From positions 1 through 25,690 of the forward strand of contig DATLQT010000007.1 of NCBI GenBank assembly GCA_035535055.1: 25,690 bases of DNA. The letters run 5' to 3'. Positions 7,644-15,301 of the stretch are shown here, one piece after another (the stretch's first letter is position 1; every line of letters begins with the position of its first letter). The DNA is from UBA6019 sp035535055 (lineage in GTDB: Bacteria; Chloroflexota; Dormibacteria; Dormibacterales; Dormibacteraceae). The notes under the pieces are model-generated. The model did no database searches, had not been told where the DNA came from, and saw nothing but the letters and a program-made list of their open reading frames with translations. The position numbers and the translations under genes are program-made.

Positions 7644-8687
7644 TTGCCCGCAGTGACCTCGAAGACCAAGCAGACCAGCCGGCTCCGGATGCGCTACCTG
7701 GAGGCAGGTCCGGAGGACGGCGTGCCGGTGGTGCTGATCCAGGGCAACCTTTCGACCGCCGACTTCTTCCTCCCGACCATGGAGCGAGCGCCTGACCGCT
7801 ACCGGCTGATCGCGCCTGACATGCGGGGCTTCGGCGATACCGAGCGGCTGCCGATTGACGCCACCCGGGGCCTCCAGGACTGGGCCGACGACACCCACTC
7901 GCTGCTGGAGGCGCTGGGCGTCAGCGCACCGGTGCACCTTGCCGGTTGGTCCACCGGCGGCGCCGCCATCGCCGCCTACGCGATGGACCGGCCGGTGGCG
8001 TCATTGACCTTCATCGACCCCGTGTCGCCCTACGGCTACGGCGGCGTCAAGCGGGACGGCACCCCCTGCTTCCCGGACTACGCCGGCTCCGGCGGCGGCA
8101 CCGGCAACCCCGAGTTCACCCAGCGAATCAAGGACGGCGACCGCGGCGAGGAATCCCAGGTGTCACCTCGGGCGGTGATGAACAGCTCCTACTGGGAGCC
8201 GACCCACCGAGAGCCGAAGGAGCATGAGGACCGGCTCGTCGACGCGATCCTGAAGTCGGTCACCGGCGACGACGGCTATCCCGGCGACCTGGTCCCGTCC
8301 CCCAACTGGCCGGGCATGGGCCCGGGTACCCGCGGGATCCTCAACGCGCTCTCGCCCAAGTACTGCAACTGGTCGAAGATCGTCGACCTCGAGCCCAAGC
8401 CGCCGGTCCTCTGGACGCACGGCACCGCCGACATCGTGGTCGCCGACGGGTCGCCCTGGGAGATGGGCACTCTCGGGCAGCTGGGGGTCATCCCGGGCTG
8501 GCCGGGCGAGGAGGTCTTCCCGCCGCAGCCGCAGGTGACCCAGATCCGCGACGTGCTGACCGCCTACCGCGACCGGGGCGGCCGGGTGCAGATGGAGATG
8601 TTCGAGGGATCGGGCCACTTCCCGGCGGCCGACGCCGCCGACCGCTGGCACAAGCTCTACTTCGACTTCCTCGCTTCCATCCACTAG
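7644..8687 (+). CDS. Alpha/beta-hydrolase fold protein
   Basis: The 347-residue protein has the expected hydrolase layout: an oxyanion strand region VVLIQGNLSTADFF, a DMRGFGDTERL segment after strand 4, and the nucleophile elbow GWSTGG with Ser103. Asp263 in HGTADIVVADGS and His325 in GSGHFP complete a plausible triad. A lid domain of about 120 residues lies between the elbow and the Asp. I chose the TTG preceded by GGAGG at 10 nt; an ATG 54 nt earlier falls inside the terminator hairpin. The substrate is not evident; esterase, lactonase, haloperoxidase-like and epoxide hydrolase roles are all possible. It interrupts the usual ftsZ-to-pgeF order and probably has its own transcript. Confidence 0.85.
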   Translation: MPAVTSKTKQTSRLRMRYLEAGPEDGVPVVLIQGNLSTADFFLPTMERAPDRYRLIAPDMRGFGDTERLPIDATRGLQDWADDTHSLLEALGVSAPVHLAGWSTGGAAIAAYAMDRPVASLTFIDPVSPYGYGGVKRDGTPCFPDYAGSGGGTGNPEFTQRIKDGDRGEESQVSPRAVMNSSYWEPTHREPKEHEDRLVDAILKSVTGDDGYPGDLVPSPNWPGMGPGTRGILNALSPKYCNWSKIVDLEPKPPVLWTHGTADIVVADGSPWEMGTLGQLGVIPGWPGEEVFPPQPQVTQIRDVLTAYRDRGGRVQMEMFEGSGHFPAADAADRWHKLYFDFLASIH

Positions 8688-8695
8688 ACACCGGC

Positions 8696-8742
8696 CCACA
8701 ATCTGATTGACGGTTTGGGCCGTAAGGCTCTATATATTGTGG
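8696..8742. promoter_or_regulatory. Pair of NrdR-box-like operators
   Basis: The downstream box (8727-8742, GCTCTATATATTGTGG) matches 13 of 16 positions of the NrdR consensus as I remember it, ACACWATATATWGTGT. The upstream box (8696-8711, CCACAATCTGATTGAC) matches about 8, mainly in its outer half. They start 31 bp apart, the three-helical-turn spacing known for NrdR box pairs. Their outer ends, CCACAAT and ATTGTGG, are perfect inverted repeats. The boxes overlap the -35 and -10 elements of nrdR, so repression by its own product is likely. Confidence 0.65.
8707..8736 (+). promoter_or_regulatory. nrdR promoter
   Basis: TTGACG (8707-8712) and TATATA (8731-8736) are spaced by 18 nt. The predicted start near 8743 leaves a leader of only about 10 nt with no Shine-Dalgarno sequence before the ATG, so the message is short-leadered or leaderless. 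Confidence 0.65.
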
Positions 8743-8752
8743 TTGCCGAGCC

Positions 8753-9229
8753 ATGCGATGCCCATATTGCGGACACCACGACCTCAAGGTGGTGGATTCG
8801 CGTGACTCCGAGATCGGCGAGGCCATCCGCCGGCGACGCGAGTGCCTGGGTTGCGGCAAGCGCTTCACCACCTACGAGCGGATCGAGGCGGTGCCCTTCT
8901 ACGTCACCAAGAAGGACGGGCGGCGGGAGGACTTCGATCCCCAGAAGCTCTACGGCGGGCTGGCCAAGGCCACCCAGAAGCGGGACATCTCGCCCGAGCG
9001 CCTCCGCGCGATCGTCGACGAGATCGAGGCCGACCTCCGCAACAGTGGGCGGGCCGAGATCCCGAGCGGAGAGATCGGCGAGATGGTGATGGACCGCCTG
9101 CGCGTGCTCGACGAGGTCGCCTATATCCGCTTCGCCTCGGTCTACCGGGAGTTCATGGACCTCCAGCAGGTGAAGCGGGAGATCGAACAGGTCCTGTCCT
9201 CCCGTTCCGGCGTGAAGGCGAAGAGCTAG
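8753..9229 (+). CDS. nrdR: Transcriptional repressor NrdR
   Basis: NrdR represses ribonucleotide reductase operons in response to the ATP/dATP balance. The 158-residue length is typical. The N-terminal zinc ribbon has Cys3, Cys6, Cys31 and Cys34 (MRCPYCGHHD and CLGCGKRF). The ATP-cone begins near VPFYVTKKDGRREDFD and runs to about residue 140 (DEVAYIRFASVYREF). The start ATG opens directly on the ribbon. Two NrdR-box-like sites over its own promoter suggest autoregulation. No class I, II or III reductase large-subunit gene lies in the window, so its main targets are elsewhere. pgeF begins 12 nt downstream. Confidence 0.96.
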   Translation: MRCPYCGHHDLKVVDSRDSEIGEAIRRRRECLGCGKRFTTYERIEAVPFYVTKKDGRREDFDPQKLYGGLAKATQKRDISPERLRAIVDEIEADLRNSGRAEIPSGEIGEMVMDRLRVLDEVAYIRFASVYREFMDLQQVKREIEQVLSSRSGVKAKS

Positions 9230-9241
9230 CTTTAAGGCCGA

Positions 9242-9952
9242 ATGCCGGCCTTTCTTTCGATCTCGCCCCTGGCCGCCGAGCGCTGGCTCGTCCATGGGTT
9301 CTCGACCGTCCCGATGGGCTCCATGGGCCTCACCCACGCGCCCGACCCCGAGCTGGTGACCGAGAACCGGCGCCGCTTCGCGCGCTCGCTGGGGACCAAG
9401 CCGGAGGCGATCACCGCCCTGGGCGCCGTCCACGGCGCCGACGTCGCCCGGGTAGACCGCCCGGTGGCGCTGCTGAAAGAGACCGACGCGGCGGTCACCG
9501 ACCGGCCCGGGGTCGCCCTCTTCGCGACCTTCGCCGACTGCTATCCGCTGATCGCCTACGACCCCGAGCACCGGGCCGTAGGGCTCGCGCACGCGGGCTG
9601 GCGGGGCACTGGGGCCGGCATCGCCGGCCGCCTGGTGGCGATGCTGCGGCGCGAGTACGGCTCGGCCGCAAAGGATCTCCGGGTCGGCATCGGGCCCGGC
9701 ATCTGCGGACGCTGTTACGAGGTTGGGCCGGAGTTTGTCGGCCGGTTCCCACCCGAGGTCCTCAAGCCCGGCCGGGACGACCGGTTGCTGCTGGACCTGT
9801 CAGAGGCCAACCGGCTGCAGTTCCTGGAGGCCGGCGTCCGGGCCGAGCGGATCCGCGCACTCGACTTCTGCACCCTGGAGTCGGACCGCCTCTTCTCCCA
9901 TCGCCGGCGGCCCGACGGCACCCGGTTCGCGGCCCTTGTCACCCTTCGCTGA
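9242..9952 (+). CDS. pgeF: Peptidoglycan editing factor PgeF / multicopper-like laccase domain (YfiH family)
   Basis: Members of this family are metal-binding enzymes reported to remove mis-incorporated residues from peptidoglycan precursors and to act on purine nucleosides. The 236-residue protein has the metal-site residues in order: His64 in GAVHGADV, Cys100 in FADCYPL and His117 in LAHAGWRG, plus the conserved GIGPGICGRCYEVG. Only a weak AAGG precedes the ATG. The gene sits 12 nt after nrdR and overlaps yggS by 17 nt, so the group is co-transcribed. Its place beside division genes fits a cell-wall quality role. Confidence 0.92.
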   Translation: MPAFLSISPLAAERWLVHGFSTVPMGSMGLTHAPDPELVTENRRRFARSLGTKPEAITALGAVHGADVARVDRPVALLKETDAAVTDRPGVALFATFADCYPLIAYDPEHRAVGLAHAGWRGTGAGIAGRLVAMLRREYGSAAKDLRVGIGPGICGRCYEVGPEFVGRFPPEVLKPGRDDRLLLDLSEANRLQFLEAGVRAERIRALDFCTLESDRLFSHRRRPDGTRFAALVTLR

Positions 9953-10601
9953 GCGGCTGGAGGCGATCCGCGAGCGCATCCGCCTCACCGGCCGCGACCC
10001 CGCCGAGGTGGCCATTGTCGCGGTCAGCAAGGGGCGGCCCGCGGCCCAGTGCCGGGAGGCCTGGGAGGCGGGCGTTGAGGCGCTGGGCGAGAACCGGGTC
10101 CAGGAGGCGCTGCCCAAGCTGGAGGGCCTCCCCGAGGCGCAGTGGCACCTGGTCGGTCACCTGCAGGGCAACAAGGCTCGCCTGGTGAGCGGCCGCTTCG
10201 CCCTCATCCATTCGGTGGACTCGGCCGGACTGGCGGAGCGGTTGGCTCGCAACGACCGGCGGCAGCCGGTGCTGCTGCAGGTGAACGTCAGCCGCGAGGA
10301 GGCGAAGTCAGGCGTCGACCCCGAGGCCGCTGTCACCCTTGCCCGTGAGGTCTCCGGGCTCCTGGCCCTGCGGGGACTGATGGCGATAGGCCCGCTCGCC
10401 GGCGATCCCGAGCCCGCCTTCCGCCGGCTGGCCGGGCTTGCGGAGGAGTGCCGGCAGGCCACCGGGCTGCCACTGCCGGTGCTCTCGATGGGGATGAGCG
10501 GCGACTTCGAAGCGGCCTGCCGCGCGGGCAGCACGATGCTCAGGCTCGGGCGCATTTTGTTTGAAGGCTCGGTGCGGAAGGGAGAATTGGGGTCGCAATG
10601 A
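9936..10601 (+). CDS. yggS: Pyridoxal-phosphate homeostasis protein (YggS/PLPBP family)
   Basis: This family binds PLP without known catalysis and buffers vitamin B6 and amino-acid pools. The 221-residue protein shows the PLP lysine in VAVSKGRP (Lys32), the phosphate and sheet motifs WHLVGHLQGNKARLV, QVNVSREEAKSGV and the terminal SMGMSGDFEAAC. The start is TTG inside the end of pgeF; no ATG or GTG gives a better N-terminus, and the chosen start gives the usual family length. The stop overlaps the yggT start as ATGA, which suggests translational coupling. Confidence 0.93.
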   Translation: MSPFAERLEAIRERIRLTGRDPAEVAIVAVSKGRPAAQCREAWEAGVEALGENRVQEALPKLEGLPEAQWHLVGHLQGNKARLVSGRFALIHSVDSAGLAERLARNDRRQPVLLQVNVSREEAKSGVDPEAAVTLAREVSGLLALRGLMAIGPLAGDPEPAFRRLAGLAEECRQATGLPLPVLSMGMSGDFEAACRAGSTMLRLGRILFEGSVRKGELGSQ

Positions 10602-10855
10602 CCGTCATCGCCTCAATGGTCAACCTCGCCTGCTGGGCGATGATCATCCTGATCTTCGTCCGGGTCGCCTTCACCTGGGTCAGCCGCGACTTCTCGAACC
10701 CCATCTTCCGCTTTTGCTTTCAGGCCACCGAGCCCCTGCTTCGCCCTGTGCGCAACCTGCTGCCCGGCGGGGGGATGGGAGGGCTGGACTTCTCGCCCAT
10801 GATCGTGAGCTTCGGCCTGCTCTTCCTGAGCCAGCTCGTCTCCAACTTCGCCTAG
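10598..10855 (+). CDS. yggT: YggT family small membrane protein
   Basis: The 85-residue protein has two hydrophobic helices (about 5-26 and 66-82) around the family signature FRFCFQATEPLLRPVRNLLP and a Gly-rich turn before GLDFSPMIVSFGLLFL. YggT proteins are found beside division genes in many bacteria and plastids (CCB3/YlmG type) and are linked to membrane organisation; the biochemical role is unsettled. It is the last gene of the nrdR-pgeF-yggS-yggT group. In many relatives sepF precedes it and divIVA follows it; neither is present here. Confidence 0.9.
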   Translation: MTVIASMVNLACWAMIILIFVRVAFTWVSRDFSNPIFRFCFQATEPLLRPVRNLLPGGGMGGLDFSPMIVSFGLLFLSQLVSNFA

Positions 10856-10870
10856 GTTTTTCGGCCTCGA

Positions 10871-10879
10871 TGCTAAACT
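10871..10879 (+). promoter_or_regulatory. Extended -10 promoter for the T-box/ileS transcript
   Basis: TGCTAAACT contains an extended -10 (TGn followed by TAAACT). A start near 10886 fits the 5' end expected for the leader. I see no clear -35 element. Confidence 0.45.
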
Positions 10880-10885
10880 CGGCGG

Positions 10886-11099
10886 AGCGTAAGTCCATAG
10901 GCGTTGACGGAGACAGTTAGTCCCGCGTAAGCGTCCTCCAGAGAGCCCGGGGTGCTGTGATCCGGGCGGGCGGAAGCGGTGCACGAGATCACTCCCGAGC
11001 CGGGTCCAGGAGTGTCCGGGGTGATGGCCCCGGGAAGCTGGGTGGTACCGCGGTCCTTCTAGAAGGCTCGTCCCAGAGCAGATTGGCGACGGGCTTTTT
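10886..11099 (+). promoter_or_regulatory. T-box riboswitch (isoleucine), transcription-attenuation type
   Basis: The leader contains the T-box core GGGTGGTACCGCGG (near 11036-11053). Upstream, Stem I features are visible: an AGAGAG bulge, a GCCCGG/CCGGGC hairpin enclosing GGTGCTGTGAT, and a GAG-ATC-ACTCCCGAGC segment. The ATC at 10988-10990 falls where the specifier codon is expected and reads isoleucine, which agrees with ileS downstream. The core is followed by a competing terminator, so uncharged tRNA-Ile should stabilise the antiterminator and allow read-through. The exact 5' end and specifier are inferred from pattern, not folding. Confidence 0.9.
11063..11099 (+). terminator. T-box attenuator terminator
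   Basis: AAGGCTCGTC (11063-11072) pairs with GACGGGCTTT (11088-11097), with two G-U pairs, around a 15-nt loop and ends in a T run. It lies just after the T-box core and 17 nt before the ileS start, the usual arrangement for transcriptional control. Confidence 0.8.
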
Positions 11100-11115
11100 G
11101 TATTTCGAGAAGGTA

Positions 11116-13977
11116 ATGAGTACCCAGAGACGGATCTTCGAAGCGGTCGGGTCCAAGGCCGACTTCCCCGCGATGGAGCGCGCCCTGGCCGACTTCTGGA
11201 AGGAGGACGACACCTTCCGCGAGTCGCTCCGGATCCGCGAGGGCGCTCCCCGCTTCGTCTTCTACGAGGGACCGCCGACCGCCAACGGCAATCCCGGCAC
11301 CCACCACCTCCTGGCGCGCGCCTTCAAGGACGTCTTCGGGCGCTACCAGACCATGAAGGGCCGTTACGTGGAGCGCAAGGCGGGCTGGGACACCCACGGC
11401 CTGCCGGTTGAGCTCGAGGTCGAGAAGGAGCTCAAGATCTCCGGCAAGCAGCAGATCGAGGACTACGGGATCGCCGCCTTCAACGAGAAGTGCAAGGAGT
11501 CGGTCCACCGCTACGTCGCCAACTGGCGCGCCTTCAGCGAGCGGATGGCCTTCTGGCAGGACTACGACAACGCCTACTGGACCTACCACTCCGACTACAT
11601 CCAGTCGGTCTGGTGGGCGATCAAGCAGGTCTGGGACCAGGGCCTTGTCTACAAGGGTTTCCGGGTGGCGCCCTACTGCCCGCGCTGCATGACACCGCTC
11701 AGCAGTCACGAATTGTCCCTCGGCTACCAGGACGACACCCCCGACCCGAGCGTCTTCGTCCGCTTCCACCTGAAGGACGAGCCGGGCACCTCGGTGCTGG
11801 CCTGGACGACGACGCCCTGGACGCTGCCCGGCAACGTGGCCCTGGCCGTGGGAGAGGACATCGACTACGTCAAGGTGCGCCAGGGCTCGGAGACCTTGAT
11901 CCTCGCCGAGGCGCGCCTCGGCGTCCTCGACGGCGACCACGAGGTGCTCGAGAGGTTCAGGGGCAGGGACCTGGTGGGCCGCGACTACGAGCCGCTCTAT
12001 CCCTACTCGGTGCCCGAGTCCGGGAGAGCGCAGTACATCGTCGCCGCCGACTTCGTGAGCACCGAGGACGGCACCGGGGTCGTCCACACCAGCGCCCTCT
12101 ACGGCGCCGACGACCTGCGCCTCTGCCAGGAGAAGGGCATCCCCTTCAAGCACACCGTGGACCTGCGCGGCCGCTTCTTCGACTACGTGGACAGGTTCGC
12201 CGGACTCTTCGTCAAGGAGGCGGACCCGAGCATCATCGACGACCTCCGCGAGCGCGGCTTCCTCTACCGGGAGGAGACCGTCCACCACACCTACCCCTTC
12301 TGCTGGCGCTGCCAGACCCCCCTCATCTACTACGGGCTCGACTCCTGGTACATCCGCACCACCGACCGGCGGGATGCGCTGCTGAAGAACAACGACGACA
12401 CCAACTGGGTGCCTGAGCACGTCAAGGAAGGCCGGATGGGCGACTGGCTGAAGAACAACGTCGACTGGGCGCTGAGCCGATCACGCTACTGGGGCACGCC
12501 ATTGCCGGTCTGGATCTGCGAGGGGTGCGGCGAGCAGCGCTGCATCGAGAGCGCGGCCGAGGTCGGCCTCGCTCCTGACGCCGACCTCCACCGTCCCTTC
12601 ATCGACGGGGTGACGCTCGAGTGCGGCAAGTGCAGGGGAATGATGCGGCGGGTGCCGGACGTCATCGACTGCTGGTTCGACTCCGGCGCCATGCCCTTCG
12701 CCCAACGGGGTTACCCGCAGGCGAACCAGGAGCTGTTCAAGGAGACGTTCCCGGCCGACTTCATCACCGAGGCCTTGGACCAGACCCGCGGCTGGTTCTA
12801 CAGCCTGCTCGCCGAGTCGTCGCTGCTCTTTGGGCGCAACTCCTACAAGAACGTGATCTGCCTCGGTCTCATCCTCGACGAGAAGGGACAGAAGTCGTCC
12901 AAGTCGCGCGGCAATGTGATGGATCCCAACTCGGTCTTCGACCGCTGGGGATCGGACGCTATCCGGTGGCTGTTCTTCACCTCGCCGGTGGGGGAGAGCT
13001 ACCGGGTCGGCCCGAAACCGCTGGACGAGGTGGTCCGGCGCTTCCTGCTGACGCTCTGGAACGTCTACTCCTTCTTTGTCACCTACGCGCGGATCGACGG
13101 CTACGACCCCGCCGCCGTCGAGCCGGTCCCCGTCAAGGAGCGGCCGGTGCTCGACCGCTGGCTTTTGAGCCGGCTGAGCCACCTGGTCGCGACCACCGAC
13201 GCGGCCATGCTCGCCTACGACGTCAACGGCGCTGCGCGCCCGGTCGAGACCTTCGTCGAGGACCTCTCCACCTGGTACGTGCGGCGCTCGCGCCGGCGCT
13301 TTTGGAAGTCGGAGTCCGACACCGACAAGCTCTCGGCCTACCAGACCCTGCACACCTCGCTGGTGACGCTCTCGAAGGTGCTGGCGCCGTTCCTGCCCTT
13401 CCTCGCCGAGGAGATGTACCGGAACCTGACCGGCGAGCGCAGCGTGCACCTCGCCGATTTTCCAGTCGCCGACGCCGGCGCCCGCGACGAGTCCTTGGAG
13501 CAGCAGATGGCCGCGGCTCGCCGGGCGGTCGAGGCTGGACTCGCTGCCCGCGATGGCGCCCGGCTCAAGGTCCGCCAGCCGCTGGCCTCGGCGGCCGTGC
13601 CCGGCGACCTGCTGCCCGAGCCGATAGCCGCCATCGTCCGCGAGGAGCTCAACGTGAAGACGCTCACCTTCGGGGCCACGGCCGTCCTGCTCGACACCCA
13701 TGTCACCGAGGAGCTGCGGCTGGAGGGGCTGGCCCGCGAACTCGTCCGCACCATCCAGAGCCTGCGCAAGGAGTCCGGCTTCCAGATCGAGGACCGGATC
13801 TCCACCAGCTGGGAGTCGAAGGGCTTCATCGCCCGCGCCTTCGAAGACTTCGGCGACTACCTGAAGGCGGAGACGCTGTCGGTCGAGCTCGGGCGCGGCA
13901 TACCCGCCGGGGTCGAGCCGAAAGAGGTCACAATCGACGGCGATCAGGTGTGGTTGGCGCTCAAACGAATCGATTAA
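11116..13977 (+). CDS. ileS: Isoleucyl-tRNA synthetase, type 2 (IleRS2)
   Basis: This class I synthetase charges tRNA-Ile. The 953-residue protein has the N-terminal catalytic core FYEGPPTANGNPGTHH. The signature that is HXGH in most class I enzymes reads GTHH (residues 61-64). The CP1 editing domain carries TTTPWTLPGN (near 230). A Cys-rich knuckle (CEGCGEQRC, CGKCRGM) precedes CWFDSG, and the KMSKS loop is KSSKS (593-597). The C-terminal part (LARELVRTIQSLRKESGF) is of the eukaryote-like type 2 form. In published IleRS2 studies the GXHH variant goes with very high mupirocin resistance. AGAAGG lies only 2 nt before the ATG. It is the first gene after the T-box and heads a seven-gene operon. 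Confidence 0.97.
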   Translation: MSTQRRIFEAVGSKADFPAMERALADFWKEDDTFRESLRIREGAPRFVFYEGPPTANGNPGTHHLLARAFKDVFGRYQTMKGRYVERKAGWDTHGLPVELEVEKELKISGKQQIEDYGIAAFNEKCKESVHRYVANWRAFSERMAFWQDYDNAYWTYHSDYIQSVWWAIKQVWDQGLVYKGFRVAPYCPRCMTPLSSHELSLGYQDDTPDPSVFVRFHLKDEPGTSVLAWTTTPWTLPGNVALAVGEDIDYVKVRQGSETLILAEARLGVLDGDHEVLERFRGRDLVGRDYEPLYPYSVPESGRAQYIVAADFVSTEDGTGVVHTSALYGADDLRLCQEKGIPFKHTVDLRGRFFDYVDRFAGLFVKEADPSIIDDLRERGFLYREETVHHTYPFCWRCQTPLIYYGLDSWYIRTTDRRDALLKNNDDTNWVPEHVKEGRMGDWLKNNVDWALSRSRYWGTPLPVWICEGCGEQRCIESAAEVGLAPDADLHRPFIDGVTLECGKCRGMMRRVPDVIDCWFDSGAMPFAQRGYPQANQELFKETFPADFITEALDQTRGWFYSLLAESSLLFGRNSYKNVICLGLILDEKGQKSSKSRGNVMDPNSVFDRWGSDAIRWLFFTSPVGESYRVGPKPLDEVVRRFLLTLWNVYSFFVTYARIDGYDPAAVEPVPVKERPVLDRWLLSRLSHLVATTDAAMLAYDVNGAARPVETFVEDLSTWYVRRSRRRFWKSESDTDKLSAYQTLHTSLVTLSKVLAPFLPFLAEEMYRNLTGERSVHLADFPVADAGARDESLEQQMAAARRAVEAGLAARDGARLKVRQPLASAAVPGDLLPEPIAAIVREELNVKTLTFGATAVLLDTHVTEELRLEGLARELVRTIQSLRKESGFQIEDRISTSWESKGFIARAFEDFGDYLKAETLSVELGRGIPAGVEPKEVTIDGDQVWLALKRID

Positions 13978-14429
13978 CAACGGGACGGATCCTCTTCTTC
14001 GCGGTCGGCCTCGCCGTCTTCGGGCTTGATCGGCTGAGCAAGTACCTCGTGGTCGCGTCCATCCCCGACAACACCGAGATCGGTCCCTACCTGGGGTTCT
14101 TTTGGATCCAGCACATCCAGAACTCCTGCGCCGCCTTCAGCCTCTGCGGGCCCACGCAGCTCGTCTTCCTCGCCATCTCCCTGGCGGTGGTGATCGCGCT
14201 CTTTGTCTACGAGCTGCGCCTCGAGGCATCGGCCTGGACGCACGCCATCCTCGGACTGGTCTGGGGAGGCGTCGCCGGCAACGGCCTCGACCGGCTGCTC
14301 TTCGGGTCGGTGACGGATTTCTTCGCCGTCCACTGGTTCCCGACCTTCAACGTCGCCGACAGCGCCATCACCGTCGGGGTGACGGCGCTGGTGCTGGAGT
14401 ACCTGCTGCGGCGCCGGCCGAGCGGCTGA
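13950..14429 (+). CDS. lspA: Lipoprotein signal peptidase (signal peptidase II)
   Basis: LspA cleaves signal peptides from diacylglyceryl-prolipoproteins in the membrane. The protein (159 residues from a GTG start) has four hydrophobic helices and the family motifs: FGLDRLSKYL, the QNSCAAFSL version of NxGxAF, WGGVAGNGLDRL, and the two catalytic aspartates Asp123 (SVTDFF) and Asp137 (FNVADSAI). The GTG lies within the last codons of ileS, a 28-nt overlap; I see no clear ribosome site, so coupling to ileS is likely. A lipoprotein gene in the same operon is a fitting substrate. Confidence 0.93.
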   Translation: MVGAQTNRLTTGRILFFAVGLAVFGLDRLSKYLVVASIPDNTEIGPYLGFFWIQHIQNSCAAFSLCGPTQLVFLAISLAVVIALFVYELRLEASAWTHAILGLVWGGVAGNGLDRLLFGSVTDFFAVHWFPTFNVADSAITVGVTALVLEYLLRRRPSG

Positions 14430-14452
14430 CGGCGGGCCCGGGAGGGGGCCGG

Positions 14453-15301
14453 CTGGACCTTTTTTTGGCCCGTGGCGTGCCCGGGCTCAGCCGCAGCGCG
14501 GCCGGCCGCATGATCCGCACCGGTGCGGTGACCGTCAACGGAAGGCCCGCCCGGGCCGCCGAGCAGGTGCTCGAAGACGACGTCGTGGAGTTCGAGCTCC
14601 CCGAGCCCGTCGAGCTTCGTCCGAGCCCCGAGGCGATCCCGCTCGAGGTTGTCTACGAGGATCCCGACCTGGTGGTGGTGGTGAAGCCGGCGGGGATGGT
14701 GAGCCACCCGGCGGCCGGCCACCATACCGGGACCCTGGTCCATGCCCTGCTCGGGCTGGGCGGCAGCTGGGCGACCGCCGGCGGCGAGATCCGTCCCGGT
14801 CTGGTCCACCGCCTGGACAAGGACACCTCGGGGCTGTTGGTGGCGGCGCGCACCGACACCGCCCAGCGCGCGCTGAGCGCGCAGCTGGCCGACCGGAGCC
14901 TGTCTCGGACCTACCAGGCGATCGCCGTCGGCCGCGTCGCCCATCCTTCAGGGGTCCTGGAGGGACCGATCGGGCGCCACCCGCGCGACCGCAAGCGGAT
15001 GGCCGTGGTCGAAGGCGGGCGCCCCGCCCGCACCCGCTACCAGGTCCTCGAGCCGCTCCGCGGTCACACCCTGCTGCGGCTCGACCTGGAGAGTGGTCGT
15101 ACCCACCAGGTCCGGGTCCACCTGGCGGCCCTCGGCCATCCGGTGGCGGGCGATCGCGTCTACGGCGGCGGGCGGGCCGCGCCACGCCCGATGCTGCACG
15201 CCTGGCGGCTGCGGCTAAGGCATCCCCGTAGCGGCGCCGAGATGAGCTTCGAGGCGCCCCCGCCGCCCGACTTCGCGGGCTTCTTGGAATCCCTCCGATG
15301 A
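14453..15301 (+). CDS. rluD: RluA/RluD-family 23S rRNA pseudouridine synthase
   Basis: The enzyme converts uridines to pseudouridine in 23S rRNA. An N-terminal S4 domain (LDLFLARGVPGLSRSAAGRM) precedes the synthase domain, with catalytic Asp122 in GLVHRLDKDTSG, the SGRTHQVRVH motif and a PMLHAWRL end. Which RluA-family member it is cannot be fixed by motif alone. The start is uncertain. CTG at 14453 has GGAGG 7 nt upstream and begins exactly at the S4 domain; a CTG at 14426 would form a CTGA overlap with the lspA stop; TTG 14465 and GTG 14477 would cut into the S4 fold. The stop overlaps gmk as ATGA. Confidence 0.9.
   Translation: MDLFLARGVPGLSRSAAGRMIRTGAVTVNGRPARAAEQVLEDDVVEFELPEPVELRPSPEAIPLEVVYEDPDLVVVVKPAGMVSHPAAGHHTGTLVHALLGLGGSWATAGGEIRPGLVHRLDKDTSGLLVAARTDTAQRALSAQLADRSLSRTYQAIAVGRVAHPSGVLEGPIGRHPRDRKRMAVVEGGRPARTRYQVLEPLRGHTLLRLDLESGRTHQVRVHLAALGHPVAGDRVYGGGRAAPRPMLHAWRLRLRHPRSGAEMSFEAPPPPDFAGFLESLR

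Noticed and set aside
10957..11115. N-terminal extension of IleRS
   Set aside because: This stretch is the T-box leader; the family N-terminus begins at the ATG at 11116.
14440..14468. G/C-rich stretch followed by seven T before rluD as a terminator
   Set aside because: No stable stem lies immediately before the T run, and the tract is inside the rluD S4 coding region.
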